A program made the position numbers and the translations under genes. Shown piece by piece: positions 42,418-50,084 of a stretch of DNA of 64,000 bases (its first letter is position 1; every line of letters begins with the position of its first letter). The DNA comes from a virus: IMG/VR virus record IMGVR_UViG_3300033553_000338, positions 93,881 to 157,880 of that record; one strand, written 5' to 3'. A model generated the notes under the pieces. It made no database searches, was not told the origin of the DNA, and saw only the letters and a list, made by a program, of their open reading frames with translations.

Positions 42418-42633
42418 ATGAGGGCTAAAAGTTTACAGAAGAAAAGCACACCCATTGAGGAAATTTATAAGTGGATCGAATCTTCAAATAATGTAGGGGA
42501 CTTTAAAATATTCATACCCCACTTCAAGCATGTTGATGAGAGTGTTCGGTTACAGCTGATTGAAGACGGTTTTAAAATATACCGTGGAGACTGGGACGGT
42601 ATAACTACTAATGCACTCATCATCGAGTGGTAA
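42418..42633 (+). CDS. Hypothetical protein
   Basis: 71 residues from ATG 42418. Contains VGDFKIFIPHFKHVDESVRLQL. No recognisable family; tight spacing indicates it belongs to the same transcript. Confidence 0.5.
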   Translation: MRAKSLQKKSTPIEEIYKWIESSNNVGDFKIFIPHFKHVDESVRLQLIEDGFKIYRGDWDGITTNALIIEW

Positions 42634-42650
42634 TCTCATAAAATGAAACT

Positions 42651-43004
42651 ATGGAAATTAAAATTTTAGTTCCGGAGAATGAAAAGGCAAACCTTGATAA
42701 TTTCATAAAATGTTGTGAATACCAAGGATTTAAAGTAGTTCGAGAAGGAGGTGGGAAACTTCCAACATTTAGTGGTTACTTCGCTGAACTTAAAGGTGAT
42801 AAGTGGGGAGATACTAAAACCGCTTTAGATTTAGCCGATGCTCAGTTCGTAGGATTCCGAGAGGGTAAATGGTCTGGAAGCATCATTCCTTTAGTGGAGA
42901 GTATGGGCCTGACTAAGAGTGAGTGGGAAACTTGGAAAACCAATTACCCCAACATGATGAATGAGTCGGATTATCAGCAGATTGAGGAACACTTTAGAAG
43001 CTAA
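42651..43004 (+). CDS. Hypothetical protein
   Basis: 117 residues, N-terminal strand (MEIKILVPENEKANL), a Gly-rich turn (REGGGKLPTF) and C-terminal helices. The LADAQFVGFREGKWSGS stretch has no parallel I know. Unknown function. Confidence 0.5.
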   Translation: MEIKILVPENEKANLDNFIKCCEYQGFKVVREGGGKLPTFSGYFAELKGDKWGDTKTALDLADAQFVGFREGKWSGSIIPLVESMGLTKSEWETWKTNYPNMMNESDYQQIEEHFRS

Positions 43005-43006
43005 GG

Positions 43007-43174
43007 ATGACAAAAAAGGATATCAAATATCTGGAGTACGTAAAGAAAAAACTGGGTGTTACCACAAAAGCGGAGGTAGTTGTTGTGGAGCATTTATTCA
43101 GAAGGGATAGAAATAGGTCTATCCTGCTCGAAAGCTACGGGGAAATAAAGGAGGATGATGGGTGGGCAATCTGA
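43007..43174 (+). CDS. Very small basic protein
   Basis: 55 residues starting MTKKDIKYLEYVKKKLGVTT, basic and helical. It fills the gap between two genes; its stop overlaps the next ATG (TGATG-type), which favours a real coupled gene. Confidence 0.45.
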   Translation: MTKKDIKYLEYVKKKLGVTTKAEVVVVEHLFRRDRNRSILLESYGEIKEDDGWAI

Positions 43175-43437
43175 TGGCTGAGTGGGCCGCGAAAACCTGT
43201 ACCCTAGTAGACTGGCCAACCAGAAAGTTTACCTGTGAGGAACTGGCTACCGGGGATACTCCGGAAAATACAAATGATTCAGGGGATCCCCTAAATTGTT
43301 CCAGGGAGTATGACGAAAATGTATGCGATGGCTGTACCCACAATAACCATGAGATAGTTGCCCATCCCGGTGGGGAGAGCACTGCTTCAGCTGAGAAGCA
43401 TCACTGTGAGCAAGGGTACTGGGAAGATGATTTTTAA
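43174..43437 (+). CDS. Small Cys/His-rich protein
   Basis: 87 residues from ATG 43174, which overlaps the previous TGA. Six cysteines and several histidines, including CDGCTHNNHE and HHCEQGYWE, suggest metal binding. No known family. Confidence 0.5.
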   Translation: MAEWAAKTCTLVDWPTRKFTCEELATGDTPENTNDSGDPLNCSREYDENVCDGCTHNNHEIVAHPGGESTASAEKHHCEQGYWEDDF

Positions 43438-43456
43438 TACTAAAACTTGACGTTAC

Positions 43457-44137
43457 ATGAATTATCAAATTATTACAGATAGAGAAAAGCTTATTGATTT
43501 CATCAACTGGCTTCCGGACCTTAAACCAGGAGAGGGCTATTACTGCTCCCTCCTGGCCCGTTCCAAGTACTGCAAGGGCGTTAAGCATATCAAGTCGGAT
43601 AAGCAGCAGTTGAAGCGATTCACCTCTTCCAAGGAGTTCCTGTTTGAGAAGATCCAACAACTAGAGTGTGCGGTAGGGAGCTACTACCAAAAGCACGTTT
43701 CGATACCACAGGAGGCTTTGGCACTCTACATCAATCCTAATCCCAGGAGTTACGAAAAAGCTGCAAAGAATGGCTTGATTAAGTTGGCCAACCTGGTTAC
43801 TCAAACCTACGGTGGGTTTAATCCACACCAAGAAATGCTCTCTGAGATTCAGAAAGCTTGCAGTCGGAAGGTGTACTTTGACATTGACTTTGATGGGGTT
43901 GATCTGGATGAGGTAAGAAGCGAGGCAATCAAGATGGTTAACAGTGACTGCTTGCACTTCCTGCAGACCAGAGGAGGGTTTCACATGCTTGTCGAACTAT
44001 CCAAGATTGATAGTCAATATGCTAAAACCTGGTACATGGCAATCACATCCCTTCGAGGTGTGGATATCAAAGGTGATAACATGATCCCAGTTGCGGGGTG
44101 CTACCAAGGTGGGTACACTCCTTCATTTTTAATGTAA
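43457..44137 (+). CDS. Archaeo-eukaryotic primase-like protein
   Basis: 226 residues. [12 protein letters not shown] offers an acidic hhhDhD motif, and [13 protein letters not shown] offers the [ST]xH-like motif of the AEP (PrimPol) fold, in the right order; [21 protein letters not shown] and [10 protein letters not shown] are conserved in a phage family of this size. The fold could support primase, polymerase or nucleotidyl-transfer activity. A separate DnaG-like primase exists at 31340, so this one may serve repair or another nucleotide transfer. Confidence 0.6.
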   Translation: MNYQIITDREKLIDFINWLPDLKPGEGYYCSLLARSKYCKGVKHIKSDKQQLKRFTSSKEFLFEKIQQLECAVGSYYQKHVSIPQEALALYINPNPRSYEKAAKNGLIKLANLVTQTYGGFNPHQEMLSEIQKACSRKVYFDIDFDGVDLDEVRSEAIKMVNSDCLHFLQTRGGFHMLVELSKIDSQYAKTWYMAITSLRGVDIKGDNMIPVAGCYQGGYTPSFLM

Positions 44138-44150
44138 TAACACAATTATC

Positions 44151-44369
44151 ATGGTTGGAAAGACAAAAGCTATTATATCAAAGGAGCTCTACGATGCAAT
44201 GGAGCAAGCTAAGAAAGACAACAAGTACATCAACCATATCTGCACGGTACGTTGCAGATTAGGGAAAATTAAAGAATTCTTAGTCGAAGGTACAGACTTA
44301 AAGATTTCCCTTAAATGCACTCAAATCGGAGGTATGGGGACTGGGACCCATTGTTTTATCCCAGTGTGA
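44151..44369 (+). CDS. Hypothetical basic protein
   Basis: 72 residues, Lys-rich, with CTVRCRLGKIKEFLVEG and a C-terminal GGMGTGTHCF. Possible small nucleic-acid-binding protein. Not recognised. Confidence 0.45.
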   Translation: MVGKTKAIISKELYDAMEQAKKDNKYINHICTVRCRLGKIKEFLVEGTDLKISLKCTQIGGMGTGTHCFIPV

Positions 44370-44386
44370 TACTAAGATGTAATAAT

Positions 44387-44581
44387 ATGCCAAAGAAAAA
44401 GATTGAGCTAAAATTTACCCAGGTACAGATAGACAGCCTACTTTCAATAATTGAGACTATCGAGGGGATGTACGGGTGCGCGGATACTGGGGAAGACGCA
44501 GTAAACTGGGACAAAGAGATGGAGCGTGATATAAGGAACATCGACAGGATGCTAAAATCAAATGGATATAAACGAGGGTAA
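44387..44581 (+). CDS. Small helical protein
   Basis: 64 residues from ATG 44387 (AATAATATG). Begins MPKKKIELKFTQVQIDSLLSI; predicted two-helix protein. Unknown function. The stop runs into the TAA repeat. Confidence 0.5.
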   Translation: MPKKKIELKFTQVQIDSLLSIIETIEGMYGCADTGEDAVNWDKEMERDIRNIDRMLKSNGYKRG

Positions 44582-44588
44582 TAACAAT

Positions 44589-44606
44589 TAATAATAATAA
44601 TAATAA
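44589..44606 (+). repeat. (TAA)6 microsatellite
   Basis: Six perfect TAA units directly upstream of the lipoprotein ATG at 44612. Slipped-strand changes here would alter the spacing to the ribosome-binding region and could vary expression. Confidence 0.8.
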
Positions 44607-44611
44607 GTAGT

Positions 44612-44869
44612 ATGAAAAAATTATTCATGGTGGCAATGCTATTCATTGCTGTAAGTATTTCTTGTACAGATGCAACCCGTTCAAAAATCGGTGGTTACGG
44701 AGATGAGTTTAGGGTTGAAATGGTGAACTGTGATGGTACCATTACCCATACTTGGATCAGCAGCGGTAAGGTAAAAAGCGAGCAAAGTAGTGATGGTTAC
44801 TATTTTAAGGATAAAGAGAGTGGCCGACTAATTGAGGTTACGGGTAGTTTGATAATCACCAAACTGTAG
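44612..44869 (+). CDS. Putative small lipoprotein
   Basis: 85 residues. N-terminal MKKLFMVAMLFIAVSISC: positively charged start, apolar core, and a lipobox-like VSISC at residue 18. Mature part is a short beta-rich domain. Probably envelope-anchored; may act in exclusion. The upstream (TAA)6 repeat is its leader. Confidence 0.65.
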   Translation: MKKLFMVAMLFIAVSISCTDATRSKIGGYGDEFRVEMVNCDGTITHTWISSGKVKSEQSSDGYYFKDKESGRLIEVTGSLIITKL

Positions 44870-44875
44870 CTTAGG

Positions 44876-45445
44876 ATGGAAAAACTGATACAAATACCTG
44901 AGTGGCAGTTTAAAAAAATCGAAAACGCACTGAGACTCACTAGCAATACATGGAGATGTCATAGAAGAGAAACTGCGTTTGACAGGGAAGTAACAAAGGC
45001 GTATGAGTTTGCAAAGGATGCATTGGCAGGTAACTCCGTTCCGGATACCTGTAACTGTTCAAGGGGTAAGGGCATTTCCTACGAGGACGGGAAACCGTAC
45101 TGTGTTGATTGCGGGAAAGAAGTAAAAGAGCTTCCATCCTCAGACAACCTGTCCAGTTTATTAGCTAAAAAACTGGACAAAGATCCGGAGGTAACCTATC
45201 CTATTGGAGGGTTTGCTCCAGGTTACTACTCCTGCCGGTGCGTGTCCTGTGGAGATGAATTTCAAGGGGACAAACTGGCCTGTCAATGTGAACCTTGTGC
45301 TACTGCTGGAGTGGATCAAGCTCGTACAACCTCTTGCAGAGGATACGAGCCCAACATGCCGGTTTTTGATGAGCTTGAAGACCTTGCACGAAGGTATACT
45401 CCGGAGCAAATTAATGAATTGTGGGAGCTTGTAACACCTAAATAA
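44876..45445 (+). CDS. Multi-zinc-ribbon protein
   Basis: 189 residues. Two Cys clusters: TCNCSRGKGISYEDG...YCVDCGKE (about 59-80) and CRCVSCGDEFQG...CQCEPC (about 119-141). Each can bind zinc. C-terminal helix typical of short phage proteins (EQINELWELV). Likely nucleic-acid or protein binding; no known family. Confidence 0.55.
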   Translation: MEKLIQIPEWQFKKIENALRLTSNTWRCHRRETAFDREVTKAYEFAKDALAGNSVPDTCNCSRGKGISYEDGKPYCVDCGKEVKELPSSDNLSSLLAKKLDKDPEVTYPIGGFAPGYYSCRCVSCGDEFQGDKLACQCEPCATAGVDQARTTSCRGYEPNMPVFDELEDLARRYTPEQINELWELVTPK

Positions 45446-45453
45446 TAACCCCA

Positions 45454-45642
45454 GTGAAAGTCTCAACAAAAAACAAACTACTGGAAGCTTGGCAATATTG
45501 TGACGATAATGACAAGTCATCTGAATTTATGCTTGCGTATATGCAAGATGAAGCAAATGTCAATTTTGACTGTGTTGTAAATTTTATCCAAAGAACAACA
45601 CTGGAAGAAAGGCAGAAGTACCTTAAAAGTTTAACCCAATAA
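45454..45642 (+). CDS. Hypothetical small protein
   Basis: 62 residues from GTG 45454, 8 bases after the preceding stop. Acidic and helical (QRTTLEERQKYLKSLTQ end). No family. Confidence 0.45.
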   Translation: MKVSTKNKLLEAWQYCDDNDKSSEFMLAYMQDEANVNFDCVVNFIQRTTLEERQKYLKSLTQ

Positions 45643-45656
45643 TTTAAAAAAAAAAT

Positions 45657-46127
45657 ATGCTACAAATCCTAGACAGCACAGACACAATAATCCATCAAGG
45701 TGAAGACGGAGAGATGAGAGAAGCCTTTGAGTATTTAACCACACCAGGTTGGAAATTAGCAGAAACGCGAGGATACAAGATGGATGACCTTTACAGGCTC
45801 AATACAAAGTACAACAAGAAGTATAGTGGAGAGCTCCGCTTAGTCCCTGTTTCGGCAAGTACGAACCCTAAAATTACAGAAATCTCTAAAGGGGAATTAG
45901 ATGAGGCATATTTAGTAGGAGTACACAAGCATTCTTTCCGAAGTGGTAGGCCTGCCAGAATCATTGGTGTACATGTAGTTACCCGTAAGGACGGGAAACC
46001 AAAGCCCTGTTATCATATTCGGTGGGCCGATCAAGTAGAAGATTTGGTTGCAATCGAGGACAGTGCGAACTATAAGATAATCAGTTTCGAAGACATTATA
46101 GCTGGAAATATTCCAAAAGTAAAGTAG
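45657..46127 (+). CDS. Hypothetical protein
   Basis: 156 residues. C-terminal half is beta-rich (RIIGVHVVTRKDGKPKPCYHI) and resembles a small SH3-like or Tudor-like barrel, but no firm match. It precedes the ADP-ribosyltransferase-like gene by 5 bases. Confidence 0.5.
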   Translation: MLQILDSTDTIIHQGEDGEMREAFEYLTTPGWKLAETRGYKMDDLYRLNTKYNKKYSGELRLVPVSASTNPKITEISKGELDEAYLVGVHKHSFRSGRPARIIGVHVVTRKDGKPKPCYHIRWADQVEDLVAIEDSANYKIISFEDIIAGNIPKVK

Positions 46128-46132
46128 TATAA

Positions 46133-46504
46133 ATGCACAAATCAACTGAGTATACCTATCACGGGACTGGTAAAGGCCAGGCATTAAACATCCAACACGA
46201 TGGGTTTATGAAACCAAGTGAAACCGGAGAAAAGCAGCCATCAGTGAGCTTTACAAATGACCTTGATTATGCAAAATATTATGCCAGAGCAAAAGGTGGA
46301 TCGAGCAAAGAGTGTACCCTGAGGACAAAATTAACCAATGACTTCCAGCTGTCTCCACGAATAATGAACAATGCAGGTGATGAATATATCTCATTTAAGG
46401 ATGTATCATCATCTGTTTTAGAAGTGTTGGCCGGCAATGGTAGCTGGTATCCCTTGGATAGTTGGGATGTAATCTTTGATGAACCTTTAGAAACTTACCT
46501 GTAA
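46133..46504 (+). CDS. ADP-ribosyltransferase-fold (ART-like) small protein
   Basis: 123 residues. YTYHGTGKGQALNIQHDGFMKP followed by PSVSFTNDLDYAKYYARAKG reproduces the order of ART/RNA 2'-phosphotransferase-like folds: 'YHGT...A..I...G', then '[VS]..FT.....A..YA'. The motif 'YHGT' supplies the NAD-contacting His. A conserved C-terminal acidic residue is less clear (DVIFDE). It could ADP-ribosylate a host target or remove such a mark; activity is inferred from motif only. Confidence 0.5.
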   Translation: MHKSTEYTYHGTGKGQALNIQHDGFMKPSETGEKQPSVSFTNDLDYAKYYARAKGGSSKECTLRTKLTNDFQLSPRIMNNAGDEYISFKDVSSSVLEVLAGNGSWYPLDSWDVIFDEPLETYL

Positions 46505-46525
46505 AATGCCATTAAATAACAACTT

Positions 46526-46789
46526 ATGAAAATAGAATCAATCTATAACCCAAAAGTTTATCATGTTTACGAGTACTGCAAAAAATGCAATCATAGAAAT
46601 GATACCCACGATATGAATTGTCTCGAATGCTGCCCTGTTAAAAATGAAAACATTCGAGAGAGTGAGGAAGAATTTTGCACTTGCATAAATCCAAGCATAT
46701 ACTTAAGCATTTCAAGAATTACGATGTGTGCAAGTTGCGATAAGCCTTATTGTGCAAAATTCATCGGAGCGAACGTAATGCAGCCATAA
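46526..46789 (+). CDS. Cys-rich small protein, possibly first cassette gene
   Basis: 87 residues with ten cysteines: YCKKCNH, CLECC, CTCI and CASCDKPYC. Probably binds two zinc ions. The stop codon lies in CCATAACG, the same arrangement as the left R box in the following cassettes. It may therefore be the first cassette, although no site is visible upstream. Confidence 0.5.
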   Translation: MKIESIYNPKVYHVYEYCKKCNHRNDTHDMNCLECCPVKNENIRESEEEFCTCINPSIYLSISRITMCASCDKPYCAKFIGANVMQP

Positions 46790-46879
46790 CGATTTGGCTA
46801 TGTGCTGAACGTAGAGTAACGGAGTTTTGCATATAGGTAGTGCTATGTGCTTTTTATTAACAGATTAAATGAAATTAAG

Positions 46880-47068
46880 ATGAGATTTATAGCGACAATA
46901 AAATGGTTAGACAATGGAAATATACAAGATGATATTATTCTAAAAATTGGAGATATAGAAGAAGATGATGATGATATTTTCTTCTACTTAGATTCTGAAA
47001 GGGAAGTTGAAGAATTTAAAAAAGAAGGTGTTAATGATTGGGTTATTCTTGATGTAGTTAAAGAGTAA
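46880..47068 (+). CDS. Cassette gene: small acidic protein
   Basis: 62 residues from ATG 46880. Strongly acidic (GDIEEDDDDIFFYLDSEREVEEF). No family recognised. Isolated by about 90 bases upstream and 107 bases downstream of non-coding sequence, unlike phage genes here. Confidence 0.5.
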   Translation: MRFIATIKWLDNGNIQDDIILKIGDIEEDDDDIFFYLDSEREVEEFKKEGVNDWVILDVVKE

Positions 47069-47077
47069 TTGCATACG

Positions 47078-47157
47078 TTCGGCAATATGAAGCGGTTGCC
47101 AGCTAAGACGCTTCAATTTAGTAATAAGCCTATCGGCAACTGTTTTATATTGCTTGT
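47078..47157 (+). repeat. attC-like palindrome (weak)
   Basis: Nested inverted repeats: GCAATAT (47082-47088) pairs with ATATTGC (47147-47153), and GTTGCC (47095-47100) with GGCAAC (47135-47140). The R boxes are not canonical. Confidence 0.4.
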
Positions 47158-47175
47158 AGGCACAGTTAATTTCAT

Positions 47176-47451
47176 ATGATTAAAAAAGGAGATAGATTAC
47201 TCGTATGGTCTTTGCAATCTTTTTCGCACGGTGGGTTTTTAAAAGGAGAACCAGCATTTGCAAGACAAAGTTCAAATGGTGATAGTGTTATTCTTTGTGT
47301 CATTAGAAATTTCACTGGTGAATATAAGATAGACGAAAGCTATGAAGTTTATATAAAGCAAGTTGAAGGTGTAACAAAGAATAACTGGAATGCTAAGAAA
47401 AGATTGAAAAAATTTAGGAAACAGATAATGCTGAATGGTGCGATTTCTTAA
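47176..47451 (+). CDS. Cassette gene: hypothetical protein
   Basis: 91 residues, basic C-terminus (KKRLKKFRKQIML). N-terminal MIKKGDRLLVWSLQSFSHGGF has a beta-barrel-like look. No family. Flanked by palindromic sites on both sides. Confidence 0.5.
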   Translation: MIKKGDRLLVWSLQSFSHGGFLKGEPAFARQSSNGDSVILCVIRNFTGEYKIDESYEVYIKQVEGVTKNNWNAKKRLKKFRKQIMLNGAIS

Positions 47452-47455
47452 CTGT

Positions 47456-47607
47456 GCCTAACGGGTCAGGGCTATATGTCGTTTCAACCGGCATACCGAG
47501 GTCACGAATGGATGTTCAGGTTTAAATGACATATCAGCTAGTGTTGTGCTGCGTTCGATTCGTCATTCACATAATTATGGACAAAGCGTAGCCCTGGCCC
47601 GTTGGGT
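47456..47607 (+). repeat. attC-like recombination site (strong)
   Basis: Left box GCCTAAC (47456-47462), right box GTTGGGT (47601-47607), both matching the integron consensus. CCTAACGGGTCAGGGCTA (47457-47474) pairs with 47589-47606 at all 18 positions if two G.T pairs are allowed. An inner stem (47474-47480 with 47528-47534) continues the hairpin. Size and symmetry match long attC sites. Confidence 0.7.
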
Positions 47608-47654
47608 TTCATTCAAAAAAAAAACGAGAATTAAAATTTTTTAAACTTTAGTAT

Positions 47655-48047
47655 ATGGAAAAAGAATATCAAACAGCTAGCTTGAATGAACTTAGTTCCC
47701 AGTTAGCAGAATTTCAAGTAAGGATGGGATTCACAGATTCAAGCATAACGCAAAGACTTATGCTAGTTCATTCCGAGGTATCAGAAGCCTTTGAGGCGTT
47801 TAGAAGAGATCGTTACGCAAGGGTTAAAAACTATATTGAGGGATACGATCACCAAGATAATTTAGAACAGAAAAAAGCCGGATTTGAGCTGCACATTAAA
47901 GACTCGTTTGAAGATGAAATCGCTGATTCGATTATAAGGCTTCTGGCTCTTTGCGGTGAAAACAACATTGACATTGAGAAGCATATACAGTTAAAAATGC
48001 GTTACAATGAAATGCGAGGCTTCAAGTATGGAGGTAAAAAATTTTAA
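47655..48047 (+). CDS. Cassette gene: MazG-like nucleotide pyrophosphohydrolase
   Basis: 130 residues. HSEVSEAFEAFRRD corresponds to the metal-binding ExxE of MazG/dUTPase-like all-alpha NTP pyrophosphatases, and FEDEIADSIIRLLAL supplies the second ExxD helix; both are in the right order. It may hydrolyse (d)NTPs or an alarmone; MazG-like genes are frequent in both phages and integron cassettes. Confidence 0.75.
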   Translation: MEKEYQTASLNELSSQLAEFQVRMGFTDSSITQRLMLVHSEVSEAFEAFRRDRYARVKNYIEGYDHQDNLEQKKAGFELHIKDSFEDEIADSIIRLLALCGENNIDIEKHIQLKMRYNEMRGFKYGGKKF

Positions 48048-48060
48048 TGAAGTGATTTTG

Positions 48061-48113
48061 GCTTCGTGGCTCCTGCCAACGAAGCGTATGAAACCCAACG
48101 GTTTGGCTAAACG
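48061..48113 (+). repeat. attC-like palindrome with terminator-like hairpin
   Basis: GCTTCGTGGC / GCCAACGAAGC (48061-48085, one bulge) then ACCCAAC (48093-48099, a perfect left-box match) followed by GTTT-GGCT-AAAC. The complementary right half is not obvious, so the site may be rearranged. Confidence 0.4.
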
Positions 48114-48149
48114 CTGGCCGATCATAGACCCATCAAAAAAGAAAGAACG

Positions 48150-48506
48150 ATGAAAAATAAGACAGACATTTCCGAGAATAACGAACGGCTTGCGTTTGAG
48201 CCTGTGTTATATGACCGTTTGCTTTTGGAGGGGGAATCCTTCTGGCAACATCATAACAGGCTCACATTATTTGAAATCCAAGATGCTATTAATGTGATGA
48301 AGATTAGCGGGAGGCTGCCTGACTGTATGTGGGAGGACTTGCAACATATACACGCAACCAATTACGGCACTTTTTACAACCTGACAAAGAGAATGATTGA
48401 TGCCGATTACCCAGGCGTGTTTACGAAGATAAAACCGAATAGAGACTTTCTTCAGTGGATTTACGAAGGCGTTAAGGCAGCAGCAGGAAAAGCAAACGTC
48501 ATATAA
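48150..48506 (+). CDS. Cassette gene: hypothetical protein
   Basis: 118 residues, Trp/His-containing helices (LLLEGESFWQHHNRLTLFEIQDA). The stop lies in CATATAACG, a left-box-like sequence. No family recognised. Confidence 0.5.
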   Translation: MKNKTDISENNERLAFEPVLYDRLLLEGESFWQHHNRLTLFEIQDAINVMKISGRLPDCMWEDLQHIHATNYGTFYNLTKRMIDADYPGVFTKIKPNRDFLQWIYEGVKAAAGKANVI

Positions 48507-48632
48507 CGTTGGTGTATGCACCTGTTGGCTTTTAATTAGAATTACTAAACTTTAAATACCTAATAAGATGAACAAAGAAAACCAAACTACAAATAACAGC
48601 AAGCCAATGGCGTATGATACGTTGTTATATAC
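48500..48632 (+). repeat. attC-like half sites around a tiny reading frame
   Basis: TATAAC-GTTGGTGTATG (48502-48518) and CGTATGATACGTTGTTATA (48611-48629) are imperfect inverted repeats, with GTTGGC/GCCAA further inside. A 25-codon frame (MNKENQTTNN..., 48568-48645) sits mainly between them. Confidence 0.45.
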
Positions 48633-48666
48633 TGGCACGGATTAAGAACTAAAAACTTTAAAAAAA

Positions 48667-48999
48667 ATGGATTTAAGAATTGAAACAATATTTGCGGAAC
48701 AAATGAAAGGAGATACATCTTTTCAAGAAAAAGAAAGTGGTTTAAGCCTATTATTTGGTGGCACAAGTTACAATAAGCACGAAATGAGAGAAACTTGGGA
48801 TAATGGAATAAAGTACGGAATAGAAATAGGTTTAAATGTAGCAAGTTTAGAAGGGCAAAAAATTGAATTAAACCACAATACACCAGATGGAAAGAATAAA
48901 GAATTTCTTGAAAAGTTTTATAGACTTGCGGAAGAATATAAATGTGCAATACAGTATCATCCGCAAAAAGGAATGGTTGTATTAGACCGAGAATATTAG
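48667..48999 (+). CDS. Cassette gene: hypothetical protein
   Basis: 110 residues, AT-rich codons (AAA, GAA, ATA dominate), ATG after TTTAAAAAAA. Segment GLSLLFGGTSYNKHEMRETW is Gly-rich. No known family. The strongest composition contrast with phage genes is seen here. Confidence 0.5.
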   Translation: MDLRIETIFAEQMKGDTSFQEKESGLSLLFGGTSYNKHEMRETWDNGIKYGIEIGLNVASLEGQKIELNHNTPDGKNKEFLEKFYRLAEEYKCAIQYHPQKGMVVLDREY

Positions 49000-49006
49000 T
49001 GATTGT

Positions 49007-49059
49007 ATATAACGTTGAGTATAAACGGTCGTTTTAATGCCGTTTATACATTGTTGTGT
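49007..49059 (+). repeat. attC-like recombination site
   Basis: GTATAAACGG (49019-49028) pairs perfectly with CCGTTTATAC (49040-49049). Outside an unpaired spacer (GTTGA versus ATT), AAC (49011-49013) faces GTT (49053-49055), the R-box position. This is the classic small attC hairpin layout. Confidence 0.65.
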
Positions 49060-49168
49060 GTCTGTGGGCGGTGATTTAGCAGTAAACTTCTTTTGAAATA
49101 CAGAACCAAAAAAGAAAAAAGGGGAGGGGAAAACTTTATAGAGTACCTAATTTAATAAATATAATACA

Positions 49169-49477
49169 ATGAAAGTATTAACAGAAGGTCACAAGTACCA
49201 ATTGAGCGGATTTGAGAACGCTGAAAACACTCAAGAAATTCAATTCATTGAGAAAACGCCAATTGAAGGCACAAGTGAATTGAAAACGGTAAATGATGGA
49301 ACAACTAACGAGGAACTTCTTGAAGTCTTAATTGACCGAATGAATTACCTACAAGGAAAATTCCCTTGCCGTGAAAATGCTCTTGTAATTACCAAACTTC
49401 AAGAATCTTTGATGTGGTTAGAAAAACGAACTTCTGACCGTAAAAAGCGAAATGTAGAAGGTAAGCAACTGGCTTAA
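49169..49477 (+). CDS. Cassette gene: Acb2/Tad1-type cyclic-nucleotide sponge (anti-CBASS/anti-Thoeris)
   Basis: 102 residues. LIDRMNYLQGKFPCRENAL and ITKLQESLMWLEKRTSDRKK followed by VEG correspond to the helical hairpin of Acb2/Tad1 proteins, where the paired helices of a multimer bind cyclic di- and trinucleotides or gcADPR and so silence CBASS and Thoeris. The N-terminal ~45 residues form an extra beta-rich part (HKYQLSGFENAENTQEIQFIEK) seen in longer members. Located in a cassette, it could be spread independently of the phage. Confidence 0.72.
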   Translation: MKVLTEGHKYQLSGFENAENTQEIQFIEKTPIEGTSELKTVNDGTTNEELLEVLIDRMNYLQGKFPCRENALVITKLQESLMWLEKRTSDRKKRNVEGKQLA

Positions 49478-49543
49478 AGTTTTGTGAGCGTGGGCTTTTT
49501 CTTTTTCGATTATTAGCAGAAATGTTGATTTGAAAAACGGATT

Positions 49544-49605
49544 TAGCCCATTGCACACAACGGTCTGGCGGTTTGTTGTCGGTTGCCGTTACAATAAACG
49601 ACTAA
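49544..49605 (+). repeat. attC-like segment (degenerate)
   Basis: ACACAACGGTCTGGCGG (49555-49571) resembles a Bacteroidota attC left half, and GACTAAGTTGATGCG (49590-49604) has a GTT-containing right end, but the two do not pair well. Possibly a hybrid from recombination between two sites. Confidence 0.3.
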
Positions 49606-49641
49606 GTTGATGCGAATAAATAACTTAACAAATTACGCGCG

Positions 49642-50001
49642 ATGGATAGACCTACAAAAATTACAGTAATTGAAAAGAATGATGGTTATGAAATCATTTG
49701 CATGGATGAAATGTCTGGAAGTTCAATTGGAGTTGATTTGCCTGTTAATGGATATAAAGCATTAGCCGAACATTTTAAAACCGGTGCGATGGAAATTAGT
49801 TCAGACGAGCTGGGCAACTGCAATAAACCGCATGTTAGCCCATCGTTGATCCCAATTGACGAGACGTTTAACAATTGGAGATTTAATTATTCAGAATTTG
49901 GAGCAGTAGATAAAGGTGAAGATTTTAAGAAAGGATTACAAACAGGAACTTGGGCTGGTTATAATTACGCACGTGTAAGGATTAAAAACAATGAGGGCTA
50001 A
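49642..50001 (+). CDS. Cassette gene: hypothetical protein
   Basis: 119 residues from ATG 49642. N-terminal strand-turn-strand (KITVIEKNDGYEIICMDEMSG split by polar residues), a Gly/Lys-rich end (KKGLQTGTWAGYNYARVRI). The stop TAA is inside the left box GGCTAAC of the next site. Unknown function. Confidence 0.5.
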   Translation: MDRPTKITVIEKNDGYEIICMDEMSGSSIGVDLPVNGYKALAEHFKTGAMEISSDELGNCNKPHVSPSLIPIDETFNNWRFNYSEFGAVDKGEDFKKGLQTGTWAGYNYARVRIKNNEG

Positions 50002-50058
50002 CGCTGTGTGTATGGTGTCGGCTGACGATAGGAAGCTGCACTATACACGATGTTACCT
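49995..50058 (+). repeat. attC-like recombination site (strong)
   Basis: GGGCTAAC (49995-50002) faces GTTACC (50052-50057); after a spacer, GTGTATGGTG (50008-50017) pairs with CACTATACAC (50039-50048) with one G.T pair. About 60 bp long, the typical size of a short attC. Confidence 0.68.
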
Positions 50059-50084
50059 ACTGTACGGCTTATTAAAACGAAAAT

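Noticed and set aside
46790-46860. Full attC-like site after the gene at 46526
   Set aside because: A left-box-like CCATAACG and a direct repeat GCTATGTGCT are visible, but no complementary right half could be paired, so it was not listed as a separate site.
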